Part shown: positions 1 through 13,600 of the stretch, one piece after another | Position numbering within the stretch: position 1 is the first letter of the stretch | Layout of the letters: every line of letters begins with the position of its first letter | Assembly: GCF_004331685.1 (NCBI RefSeq) | Contig: NZ_SJSM01000001.1 | Span: 616,994 to 680,993, forward strand | Direction of reading: 5' to 3' | Length of the DNA stretch: 64,000 nucleotides | DNA from: Pedobacter hiemivivus | GTDB lineage: Bacteria > Bacteroidota > Bacteroidia > Sphingobacteriales > Sphingobacteriaceae | Position numbers and translations under genes: made by a program | Notes under the pieces: model-generated | Database searches by the model: none | The model's input: only the letters and a program-made list of their open reading frames with translations | What the model was told of the DNA's origin: nothing

Positions 1-1625
1 GGTACAAGCACCGTACTTGGGGCAACGCTAACCACTTCAAGTGGCTTCGGTCCAACAGTCACATTCACCTTCGCAAACAAACTATCTGGATTGTCAATGT
101 CATCACCGGTAACCAGTGTTCCCTTAAACTCATACACACCTGGAAGCTGTGCATTATAGGTTGCAGAAGTCCAAACAACACCTTCGGTTCCTGCCGATTG
201 GTCATTATAAGTCACATTTACAGTTTCTGGGAAAGGAATATCTTCCACCGGTGTTCCGTATTTAACGCTGATTGCAGCTGGATTCTGTACGGAGATTATC
301 TTTTTATTGCCTACCTGTATGTTTATTTCTGCTGTTTTGGAATCTTTATTAACAACACCTGGAATTAGTATCGGATCTCCAATAAAGGAATAAACCTCAG
401 GAACCAGTGGATCATAACCTTCGGTATCCCAGTTCATGTTCAACGTACCGGTACTACCATCATCATAAGTTACCTGTACCGCTGCGGTCAACTCCGGAAT
501 CGCCGTCAGCAATGTACCATAGTTCACCTTCACCGTATCCAACACTGCAATGCTTACAATATTCTTAGGTTTTGGCAGTACCGTAAGGATCATCTGTGCG
601 TTGATGTTGTTCTTATTGTCGATACTTTCATTGTGTAGCAAAGTCCCTGTAAGGGTATAATTACCGCTTTGCAGTTGATTGTAACTACCAGGAGCCCATT
701 CTACCCCTACAGTATCCTGTGTACCATCGTCAAAATTAACCTTTACAGTTTGTGGTAGGATCACCTCATCAAATGGCGTATCATAAGGCGTACTTGCCGT
801 GTACTGGCCTTCCACAGAAACAATGTTCTTACGGATGATCACTTTATTATTGGCAAATAACAAATTGGTATTAGAAACAAGATCAGTCAACTGGAGCGTT
901 CCCTTAAGGTCATACTCCGCACCTTTATCTGCTACATACTGCGTCCTGTCCCAAATCACATCCAGGAATCCTGTAGTCTGATCATGGTAAGTTACCCTTA
1001 CAGTAGCAGGTAATGGCAAGTTTGCAGCTGGTGTATTCAAATCCACCGTAATGTCGGCCAGATCCTCAACGGCTATGATGTTATGCTGAACATATACATC
1101 TACGTTTGCTTCAAAGTCGGCAGGATTAGCATGCTCTTCCTTAATACCCAGTGTAGCATATAAACGATATACCCCTACCTTAGGATTATAATCACCCTGC
1201 TTCCAGGTCAGATTCAACATTTCCTTGGTGATGCCATCATCATAAGTCACCAGTGCCTGTTTAGGCAATAACGGCAATACATCGCTGTATGGTGTGCCTG
1301 ATAATACCTTTACCGGTGGCAGTGCTGCTACATCAATGATATACGGATAGATCGGTGTGATGACCGCAACCCTCGCTATCGCGGTCAGGTTATTTCTATT
1401 CACATCAGGATTCGGAACGGTCAACGTACCTACGAGTTCGTAAATACCTTCCACATTACCGTCATAGTTACCCGGCTGCCAGGTCACAGGGAATCGGGCA
1501 TGACTGTTATCACTCATCACCACCTCAACCTGTGTCACCAGGTTCAACTGGCCAAATGGTGTTCCTGTATCTTTCTTAACCGGTACAGGATAAGGTTTCA
1601 ATACTTGAATGATATAAGAAAGACG
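1..1625 (-). repeat. Array of six to seven Big_4-like Ig domains
   Basis: The translation shows roughly 80-residue units with the pattern V(K/T)xGTPxxxLPLP, VxVTYDDGT, VxWxxxxYxxxxxGxYxLxGTL. Unit boundaries fall near 1610, 1350, 1080, 835, 565, 300 and 45; the last unit runs off the window. The pattern fits Bacterial Ig-like group 4 domains, typically a stalk in surface proteins. Confidence 0.7.
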
Positions 1626-4600
1626 TGGATTCACTTTGATCTTTACTTTCAGTGAACCACAAACATCCCCCCCCTGAACTGCCAGTGTAAATTCGTAATC
1701 TCCGGCCCTTGATGGTTCTCCTGAAATCACACCGGAGCTGCTCAAACCTAAACCATCAGGCAATAAACCCTGACTTAAGGAATAAGTATAAGGTCCGCCT
1801 TCTGCCAGTTGAATTTGATGACTATAGGGGGTCCATTGATCGGCCGCCGGAAGTTGCTGTTCTGCATTTTCAAGATATACCCCCTGGAACTCATAAGCTC
1901 CAAGATCAACCTTTGTATGTTTGATTCGGTCTCCGCCCGCAAGGTCTTTCGCCGTTCCAGTAACCTTTGTATTATCTCCCATATTGATCACCGGCGAGCA
2001 AGGTGCGAGCGAAAGATCGTCCGCAGCAGGGTTTGCCAGCTGAGGATCCTTTGTCAATATGGTTGTGCCGGTTACATATCCGTTTTGTACTGTACTTGTG
2101 GAAACAACGATTCCTACATTCATCTGATCCGGGATTGCATTTCCACGCGTATTGCCCCAGAAGATACTATTGGCAACATTAACCGTTCCTGTATTACGGT
2201 ACAAAGCACCGCCGTATTTGGTGGTTGTTGATGCATTGATATAAGCAGAAGTGTTGTTGCTAAAGGTCGCGTTTACGATATTCGACGTTCCTGTATAATG
2301 GTAGAAAGCACCACCATAATAACCATTCACCGTAGTTCTGTTTCTGCTGAAGGCCGCATTAATCAGGTTAAAAGTACCTGTTAAATGATAAATGGCACCC
2401 CCATGCTGTGCAGAAGTATTGCCGACAAACAATCCACCTGTGATGCTAGGTTTTCCATTGGTTGCATTGTAAAATGCACCTCCCGTTGCTGTTGCAATAT
2501 TGTTCTTAAATACCACATCTTTCATCCCCACGGCAGCAGTGATGTGGTACATTCCCCCACCCTGACCACCTTTATTACCGATGAATTTGATATTGTTAAA
2601 GCTAGCGGCAGCATTGTTGTAAAGTCCACCACCCAGCTGCACTACGGTATTATTTTCAAGGATGATGTTACTGAAGATAGCTGCTCCACTATTGAAAATT
2701 CCCCCACCGCTATAATAAGCGAAGTTATTTTTAATCCATAGGTTTTTAAATATGGCGTTTCCAAGCGCATTGTAAATACCACCACCATTATATGGGTCAG
2801 CTGTACTACTTCCATTGGCTGATTTACCGCCACGGATGGTAAATCCATCCAACACCGTAGCATTGGTTAAGGCCATCTTGTTAAATATAACGTGGTAACT
2901 GCGGTTTGCACCATCAAGGATGGTTTCATTGGTCGTCATGATGGCCGTCGAATCCCGATCCGCAAGTTCATTTTCTGTCGCTGCAAAACCGCCATATATC
3001 TTAACGCCTTCTTTCAGTGTAAAATAATTGTTCACCTTCAGACCAGGTGTATAAGTACCTTTGGCCACGAAGATCGTATCTCCTGCCAATGCAGAGCTGA
3101 GTCCTTTTTGCAAATCCAGGAATGCATGATCCCAGCTTGCACTGTTGTTCATACCTGCGGTTGCCGCCTGGTTTACATAGATCCTTACTTTTCCTGTGCC
3201 CACTTTCACCTCAAAGGTGTACAACCTGTTTCCACATAAAGTACCATCGCTTGCTGTGATGTTAAAAGTATACAGACCTGCATTGATCGGCCTTCCCCTC
3301 AATCTTCCTGAAGGACTCAAAAGAAGTCCGTCTGGCAATGAGCCATAACTCACCGCATAAGTATAACTTCCAGATCCACCGGAAGAAACCATCTGGTGTT
3401 CGTAGATTACCCCTCTAAAACCTCCTGGCAATATCGCAGGACCAACATTGATCCGGTCTTTTTGATTTTCAAAAGCACCCAGATCCACCACTTCTGTTTT
3501 AACCCGCGCTTGTCCCGCAAGATCTTTCAAGATAACCGCAGAAAGGGAATTATCGCCCATATTGATCGCAGGTGAACAATCCGATAGGGAAAGATCATCT
3601 TCATTACTTAGGTTAAATAATGGGTCTTTGTCTACGATCACTTTTCCTGCCGCATATCCACCACGAATCAAAGCGTTCACTGGTTTGATATTCAGATTAA
3701 GTTCATCGGGTACGCCATTACCACGTTCATTACCCCAAACGATACTGTTATGCAGATTTAATGTTCCTGCATACTTATAAATGGCCCCGCCATATTTGTT
3801 TACCGTAGCATTCACGTAAGCAATGCTGTTGTTGCTCATGCTTACGTTAACCAAGGTCGAGGTTGATGTATACTGATACATTGCACCACCAAAATAAGCA
3901 CCTGTACCAGTTACCCTATTGCGACTAAACTTAGCATTATTAATGGTCAACGTGGATGCCCATTGGTATAAACCAGCACCGTGTTGAGTAGACGTATTCC
4001 CTGTAAAAGTTGCATTATTTAAAGTCACCTTACCTGAGTAACTGTAAAAACCGCCACCTAAGGTTGCTTTGTTGTCTTTAAATGATACGTCATTAATCGT
4101 TAATGTTGCTGAGCCCTGGTACATACCACCACCATAAGCAGCTGTATTGTTGATAAACTCGAGTTGTCTGAATGTTGCCGCTCCTATATTGTATAAACCA
4201 CCACCGTAACGATAGGATCCGGAAGTGTTAAGCGTTCCATTGTTCTCGAAAATGATGTTGCTGATGATACTTGTTCCGCCATTGTACATTCCACCACCAT
4301 AAGTATTGGAATTGTTATTTTTAATCCAAAGGTGATTAAATGTTGCCGCTCCGATCCTGTTGTAAATACCGGCACCGATATAAGGCTCCCCGGTGCTTGT
4401 ACCTGTGGGCACCGACCGACCGCCACTGATGCTGAATCCATCAAACACTGTCGCCGCAGTAAGGGCAATGTTGTTGTACACTACGTGCCTGCTGTTATTG
4501 TTACCCGTCAGGATTGTTTCGTTAGCCGCTCTGACATTCAGAGAATCTCTATCAGCGAGGGTGGACTCTGTGGCAGCAAAACCACCATACATTTTAACGC

Positions 4601-7600
4601 CTTCTTTTAAAGTAAAGTAAGAAGTCACTAATGTTCCCGGACTGTAAGTTCCTTTGGCCACCCAAATCTGGTCGCCCGCAAGGGCCACCTTAAGCGCACT
4701 TTGCAAGTCAAGATAAGCATTGTCCCAGGTGCTACCGTTGTTTTGACCGGCAGTTGCTGCCTGGTTCACCAGGATACGTACTACACCTGTACCTGCTACC
4801 ACATCCATATTGTAAACGCGGTTACCGCATAAAGTTCCGTCGGTTACATTGATTACAAAAGTGTACTTGCCGATCACGATAGGGTTGCCGGTGATCAGCC
4901 CTGAAGCATCCATAGACAATCCATCAGGAAGCTTGCCCGAGACCAGTTTATAAGTATAAGTACCCGTTCCACCAATTCCCTGTAGTTGCTGATTGAATGC
5001 TGCTCCACGCGGGATTTGAGGCAAAGTTGTAGGATTTAAAGTGATCACATCCAGCTGGTATTCTATCGCCCCCAAATCAATCACTCCGGCCTTAGTTCTT
5101 GGGTTCCCCAGTATATCTAAAGTCCCTGCTGAAGACAGGTTATTGTCACCAGTATTGATTGCCGGCGAACAGCCTGTAAGCGCCAGGTCATCGCCATCTG
5201 CATTCACAAAGGCTGGATTTGCATCAATGATATTCAGCCCGGCGGTGTAACCTCCGCCGATCAATGTATTGCTGGCCTTAATGTTCAGGTTCAGTTGATC
5301 CGGCATTCCTTCTCCACGGGTATTTCCCCAAAGAATACTGTTATTTACAGTCACCGTGCCAGAATTCCTGTACAATCCACCTCCATAATTTACCGTTCCG
5401 GTTTTGTAATAGCCGATGCTGTTTTTACTGAAACTGGTGTTGGTCAACGTAGCTATTCCACTGTAGATAAAGACCGCGCCACCATAATAAGCAGCCGTGT
5501 TGCTTATTTTATTCCGACTAAAAGTTGTATTGCTGATCTTCAATGTAGCATTGCTCCAGATGGCACCACCATGTTGTCCCGAGCTATTATTCTGGAATGA
5601 AGCACGGTCAATGTTCAATACGCCTGAGGCATAGATTGCTCCACCCGCAGCAGTAGCTACGTTATCTTTAAAGCTAATATTACTCAGATTTGCTGTACCA
5701 CTTGCCAGGTATAAAACCCCACCGGTAGTCGCCTTACTTCCGCTGAAACTGGCATTGCTGATGTTGGTAACTGCGCTCGAATTGACATAGATGACACCAC
5801 CTTGCCCATTGGTTACAGTATTATTTTCAAACTTTACGTTATTCAGATCCGCAACCCCAGTACTAAACATTGCTGCTCCATATCCCGGATAACTGGAACT
5901 TTCAATAATTCTGTTGTTTTCGAATACCCCTTTGTTCAGCTTGAATCCTTTTACGTTATATACTGCAGATCCACGGGCATAATAACCGGTAGACCTATTG
6001 TTACTAAAGATCACATCTGTATAGCTGGCATCACCATTGTGATACAATCCGGCTCCATATACGCCAAGGTTATTCTTGATCCACAGGTTCCGGAACACCG
6101 CTGTGCCCAGCGAATTGTAAATACCCCCACCATAAAAGTTAATGCTATTGTTGGAGGTATTAACCGCCGATCCGCCACCTTGGATACTGAAACCATCCAA
6201 TACCGTTGCATTGGTAAGGGCAACTGCGTTATACACCACATGGTAACTTGCAATACCCTGACTACCGTCCAGGATGGCTTCGTTATCAGTTCTGATTTTC
6301 AAGGTATCCCTTTCTGCGATGGTGGTTTCTGTTCCGGCAAATCCACCAAACATTTTCACACCCTCTTTTAGTTTAAAGGTGGATGCCGCCAGTGGGCCAG
6401 TGTAATAAGTACCTTTAGCTACCCAAATCTCATCTCCTGCGCCTGCCAGTTCCAATGCCGTTTGTAAGTCGTTGAAGGCATTTGTCCAATCACTACCATT
6501 GTTAGCACCAACAGCAGCCTGACGCACATACATTCTACCAGTACCATTTTGTACGGTTACTTTATATTGTCGGTTACCACTTAGGTTTCCATCCGTAGCA
6601 CCAACCACAAAAGTATAGATGCCAATAATATTAGGTACACCAGTTAGCTTTCCATCAGCCGTCAATAATACACCTGGCGGAAGTTTCCCTGCCTGAAGGC
6701 TCCAGGTAACTGGTAGACTCGTTCCGGTATAGCTCAATGGAAGATTTAGAAAAGCTCCTCTCCTGATCGGGTCAATCCTTTCCGGGTTGATGATCAACCT
6801 ATCTGTACTTTCATTCTCATAAGCACCCAGGTCGATCCTACTGTTGATCACCCTGGCTTTACCTGCCAGATCTTTATCATATGCCTGCCAGCTGTTCTCA
6901 CCACCATCAATGGCTAAAGAGCCCCCCTGCAACTGTAGGTTATCGGCCGCTGCATCGAGGAATAAAGGATTGCCAATTTTAACATCCGTACCAGTAGCAT
7001 AATCTTGCTGTACAATAGTATTCCCTACGATAACGCCTGCGTTAAGCTGATCAGCAACAGTACCCATACGGGTGTTACCCCAAAGGATACTATTGTGTAT
7101 AGTTACTGTTCCCGAATTGCGGTACAGTGCAGCACCATAACTTAGGGTTGCTGTGCCTTTGGCATAGCCAATATTATTTTTGCTAAAACTACTGTTGTTG
7201 ATCAATACATCATTAGAACTGATGTAAATGGCACCACCGTAATAGGCTGCAGTAGAAGTCACCTCATTGCGGCTGAAGATACTGTTGTCGATTTTCAGAT
7301 TACTGTTGGACCAGATCGCTCCACCATGCTGCACTGCCGTATTATGAATAAAGGAAGCGCGGTTAAGCATCATTACACCACTGGCATAAATGGCTCCACC
7401 TGTAGTCGCTGTATTATCAGTGAAGGTCACCTCATCTAGTACCGGACTTCCGCTGGCGATAAACAGAGCTCCCCCAGTTGTGGCTTTGTTTTCTGTAAAT
7501 ATTCCTTTCTTGATTTTGATCACCGCACTGGAGTTGCTGTAAATCGCTCCTCCCTGTCCGTTAAGAATCGTGTTATTTTTAAATTCTACGTCCGAAAGCT

Positions 7601-10600
7601 CCAATATTCCGTTCGTAAAGATACCCGCGCCATAACCAGGATAACTACTAGTCTCCAGAATTCTGTTGCTTTCAAATACCCCTTTGCTCAGTTTAAAACC
7701 TTTCAAATTGTAAACTCCCGCCCCCCTGGCACTTGTCCCTTTAGCCTGGTTGTTGCTAAATAGGATATCGGTATAGCTTGCATCTCCATTGTGGTAGATA
7801 CCTCCACCATAAGTTCCGTTATTGTTCTTTAACCAAAGATTGCTGAACTGAACAGCACCCAGAACGTTATAGATACCGCCCCCTTGATAGTTGTTACCAC
7901 TCATATAGGTTGCATTACCACCCTGGATACTAAATCCATCGAGTACTGTAGCCGAGGTTAACGCCAATGTATTAGATACCACATGGTAACTGGCTATACC
8001 CTGACTACCATCCAGTACCGTTTCATTGGTACTACTGAGCTCAGCCATATTCCGGTCTGCCAGTGCAGCTTCTGTCCCGGCAAAACCACCATACATTTTC
8101 ACGCCTTCTTTTAATTTAAAGGTTGAAGCAGCCAGTGGCCCCGTAAAGTAAGTACCTTTTGCTACCCAGATTTCGTCGCCTGCTCCTGCAAGATCCAAGG
8201 CAGGTTGTACATCTATAAAGGCATTTTCCCAATTGCTACCATTGTTGTCACCTGCAGCTGAACGGCTAACAAACAAACGACTGATACCATTTTGAACCGT
8301 GATGGTATATTGTTTGCTGCCCAAAATCTGTCCGTCGGTAGCTCCAATCACAAAAGTATAAGTACCCATAACCGTAGGCACGCCTTTGAGTTTCCCATCA
8401 GTAGAGAAGGTAACACCTGTAGGTAGTTTACCTGTCTGCAAGGTCCAGCTAACTGGCAACGCAGTTCCCGTAGCAAACATTTGCAGATTCAGCGCAGTTC
8501 CTCTCGGAATAGAATTGATCACTGCAGGGCTGATCATCAGTCGGCCATTGCCATCCTGCTCATAAGCACCCAAATCGATCGTTTCATTTACTACCCTTGG
8601 ATTACCGGAAAGATCCTTATCAAAAGCCTGCCAGTTGTTATTACCGGCATCAATAGCCAATGAACCTCCTTTTAGCTGCAAGTCATCGGTAGCCGCATTT
8701 ACAAACATCGGGTCTCCAATTTTAATATCTGTCCCCGTAGCATAACCGCTCTGAACGATAGAAGTACCAACGATAAGCCCACCGTTCATCTGGTCGAGCA
8801 CATCATTTCCTCTTTTATTGCCCCAGAAGATACTATTGTTGATGGTCGCGGTACCACCTGAACGATACACAGCCCCACCATAACTTAAGGTTGCTGTTCC
8901 TTTATTGTAACCAATACTATTGTTGCTGAAACTAGTGTTGTTGATCAGTGCATTTCCCGAATTCAGGAAGATAGCGCCACCATAATATGCGGCAGCAGAA
9001 GTTACACTGTTTCTACTGAAGATCGTATTGTCGATTTTCAGGGTACTGGCCGAAAATATTGCCGCACCATATTGCACTGAAGTGTTATTGATGAAAGCGC
9101 CCCTGTTAATGTTCACTACTCCGGCAGCATATAGTGCTCCGCCAGTGCCTGCGGTTGTGTTGTTCTTGAACTGTACATCCGTAAAAGTGGTTGTACCATT
9201 GGCCAGGAATATCGCCCCACCTGTGCTTGCTCTGTTTCCTATAAATTCAGTTTTACTAATATCAATTATCGCACCGGAGTTGGAGTAAATCGCTCCCCCA
9301 TATCCATTGCTGATGATGTTATTTTCGAACTTCACCTCAGTAAGCGTTAGTGGGCCAGAATTGAATATCGCTGCTCCATAAGCCGTGCCTTCTAGCAATT
9401 GGTTATTCTGGAAAACACCTTTTGTGAGTTTAAAACCACTCTGATTGTAGACCGCTGCACCTCTGGCATTTGATCCTTTTGACAGGTTATTACTAAAAAT
9501 GATGTCTGTGTACACGGCATTTCCAGTATGATATAAACCGCCACCGTATGCAGCAATGTTGTTTTTAATCCATAAATGACTGAAGACCGCCGCACCATTG
9601 GTATTGTAAATACCACCACCATAATAACTGGCTCCGGTACTATTGATGGCTGCTTTCCCGTTCTGGATACTAAAACCATCCAGTACCGTTGCGCTGGTTA
9701 ATGCCGCTGTATTATATATAATGTGATAACTCGGCGTCCCCTGACTACCATCCAGCATGGTTTCATTTGTGGTACGTATGTTGTCTATGTTTCTTTCTGT
9801 AAGAAGCGCTTCTGTTCCGGCGAAACCACCATACATTTTTACGCCTTCTTTTAAGGTAAAGTAAGAGCTGGCTAAAGGCCCAGTATAATAGGTTCCTTTG
9901 GCCACCCAGATCTCATCTCCCGCCTTGCTTTGTGCTAATGCTGTCTGAAGATCTATAAATGCATTTGTCCAGTTGCTACCATTGTTATTTCCTGTAGCTG
10001 CTTGTCTTACATACAATCGCGATGGCCCATCGGTAATCACTGCACTGAATTGCTTACTACCTACCAGCGTACCATCGGTAACCGAGATCACAAAGGTAAA
10101 CGTTCCAGCTACGGTTGGTCGGCCAGTAATTAATCCATCTTCTGTTAGCACCAAACCAGTAGGCAATGTACCAGACTGCAATGTCCAGGTATAATTTCCG
10201 GTACCGCCGGTAACCGTCATCTGGAAGTTAGGATCAAGTCCACGTGCTGATGAAGGGAATACCGTAGGCTGAATTTTCAGTCCGTTACCACCCAAACTTT
10301 CATAAGCTCCAAAGTCTATGATATCATTGGTGATCCTTGGATTTCCTGCGAGATCGATACTTGTTGTATTGCTTAAATTATCGCCAGCATCAATTGCTGG
10401 TGATCCGCCTTTCAATTGCAAATCATCCTGTGCCGAGTTAGTAAACAAAGGATTACCGATCAGGATATTTGTTCCTGTTGCATACCCCCCCTGAACAATC
10501 GAATTACGCACAGTCTGTGCGGCAGTCAACTGATCAGGAACATTATTTCCACGGGTATTGCCCCAGAAAATGCTGTTGTTCACCGTCACCACACCTGCCG

Positions 10601-13600
10601 AACGGTAAAGTCCCGCACCACCAATAGTAGTCGCGTGTGTAAAGGCAATCTTATTGTCACTGAAAGTAACATTGTTTAGGTTGGTTGCAGCTGCTGAGAA
10701 CATACCTCCACCATAGTAAGCTCCTACTGTTGTCACAGCATTTCTGCTGAAGATCACGTTGCTCAGGTTTGCTGTGCCAGAAGTGTTATACATACCCCCA
10801 GCCTGCTGACCGGCAGTGTTGGCAATGAATGATCCCCGATCGATATTCAACACACCACCACTTTGAGAAAGACCTCCGGAATTCAGCCTCGCAGTGTTTC
10901 CGCGGAAAGTCACATCGGTCAGCGTGACATTCGTATTGAGGTTAAAGAAACCACCCCCTACGGAGTTCGCCTCATTCCCTTCAAATAAGATTTTATCATA
11001 AACTGCCGTACCCATGTTATAGATACCGGCACCTCTTTCTGCTTTATTATTGATGACCCTCAGATTGCGGAAAATAGCTTTTACAGCTGCATAATTATAA
11101 ATACCTGCTCCCCGGTTGTTATCTGAGTCGGAACCCGCCAGGCCTTGTCCACCACTGATGGTAAAGCCATCCAATAAAGTGGCATTGCTCAATGCAATAT
11201 TGTTAAACACCACGTGCCTGCTTGCTACGCCTTGACTACCGTCCAATATGGTTTGGTTGCTCGTGTGTATCAATGGTAGGGCTCTGTCGTTAAATGTTGT
11301 TTCTGTTCCAGCGAAACCTCCGTATATTTTTACGCCTTCTTTCATAGTGAACCAGCTAGTGGCCAATAATCCTGGGCTATAAGTTCCTTTGGCTACCCAA
11401 ATCTGGTCTCCGGCAAGGGCTTTAGTAATGGCCATTTTCAGATCCGTATATCCATGTTCCCAGCTGCTGCCATCATTCCTGCCGGATACCGCGGCAACAT
11501 TTACAAATAGTTGTGTAGATGCCGGATTTACCAGTAAGGTATATTGCCTTCTGCCGACAAGTGAACCATCGGTAACACCTACTACAAAAGTAAATGTTCC
11601 TGCTTCCTGTGGCCTGCCTTTTAATACGCCATTGGCATCCAGACCGAGTCCAAGCGGTAGTACACCCGAAGTGATGCTCCATACCAGATTAGCGCCGCCT
11701 GCAGAAACAGTTAGTGGCACACTCATCAAGTCACCACGACTATAAGCCTGTAATGTTGCCGGACTGATGATCAGACTAGCGGTTCCTTGATTTTCGAAGG
11801 CACCCATATCCACTATATCATTATAGATCCTCAGATTTCCTTCCACATCAGTTGCTCCGCTAACCTTAGCGTTATCACCCATATCTATAGCGGGCGATCC
11901 GCCTCTTAAACGAAGGTTGTCTGTCGCTGCATCCGTAAAGAGTGGATTACCAATGGCAATATTTGTTCCTCCGGCAATGCCATTCTGTACGATACTCTTG
12001 TCAATGGTCACTACCCCCATGATCTGATCGGCCACCCCCTCTGCACGCGTATTACCCCAAAAGATACTATTGCTGACGCTAACTGTACCAGATGAACGAT
12101 ACAAAGCGCCACCACCCACAGCAATACGGGAAATACTGTTGTTACTGAAAGTTACATTGGTTAGCGTAGCTGTGGTAGCGGTAAACATGGCTCCACCATA
12201 TGCGGCTACATTAGATGCAGCAACGATACGGTTGCGGCTAAACATTACGTTGTTTAACCTGGCTGCCCCTGAAGTATATAATGCACCACCATGCTGCGTA
12301 GATTCGTTGTCAATAAAATATACACGTTCAAAGAGCGGCGTACCAGCTGAGGTAACGGCACCGCCCATGCCTCTTGAGCGGTTTGATTTAAAGGTAACAT
12401 TAGTAAATTCAGGTGAACCTACATTGTTATATACCGCGCCACCGTTAAGGGCCTGATTCCCTGTAAAAGTAGTATTGGAGATTTTAACTGCTAAGCTGCT
12501 ATTGCTATATAAAGCCCCGCCATAGGCATAACCTGTGCCATTGGTAATGTTATCTTTAAAAGTACTATTGCTGATCAATGCGGTTCCGCTATTGAAAATA
12601 GCCCCACCATAAGTGCTGGATCCTGCAGTAATAGTGTTTCCTTCAAAAAGCACCTTATCAACAGTAATACCTCCGGTATGGTTATAAATACCTGCACCAC
12701 GACCAAGATTACCAATGGTGCTGTTGGCGATAAATTTGGTGTTGGTGAATGTAGCTACTCCCGAAAGGACAAATGCTCCGCCACCAAAAAGGGCGGTATT
12801 ATTGGTTAGGATAAGGTTGTTAAATATTGGTCGACCCAAACTGGTATAAATACCGGCACCATAATAATTTACACCTTGATCAGGTACATTAGGATAACTG
12901 GTACTCGTAGTGGTTAAGGTACGTCCACCTGAAATGGTAAATCCATCAAGGATGGTCTCCGAAGTAACAGCTGTAGTGCTGGATACGACGTGGTAACTGG
13001 CTACGCCCTGACTTCCGTCGAGGATACTTTTATTACTGGTATGTATTAGGCTGGTGTCTCTTGCGGCAAGGTTTTCTTCCGTACCTGCAAAGCCACCATA
13101 GATTTTTACATTTTCCTTCATGGCAAAGGTAGAGGTAACCAATAACCCAGGACTATAATTTCCTTTGGCTACCCAGATCTGATCTCCGGCTGTTGCCTGT
13201 CCTAATGCCAATTGCAAATCCGTAAATGCATTTGGCCAGTTACTACCGTCCTTACGACCGGCAGTTGCTCCTTCACTTACATAAATATTGGTAGCACCTG
13301 GGCTCACCACAACATTAAACTGTTTTGTTCCGGCGAACTCCCCATCAGTAACAGATACGACGAAAGTATAAGTTCCTACAAACATCGTTCTTCCGGAAAG
13401 CACTCCATTTGCACTAAAGCTAAGTCCGGCAGGTAACGTCCCAGAAGAAATGCTCCAGGTTAGTGATGCACCCCCTCCTGTAGCGGTAAACTGTGTATTT
13501 ATATTGGTACCACGAACTGAAACAGGTAAAGTTGCAGGTAGGATCAGCAGGCTCTCGCCACCTTGATTTTCGTAAGCACCAAGGTCGACAATTCCATTCA

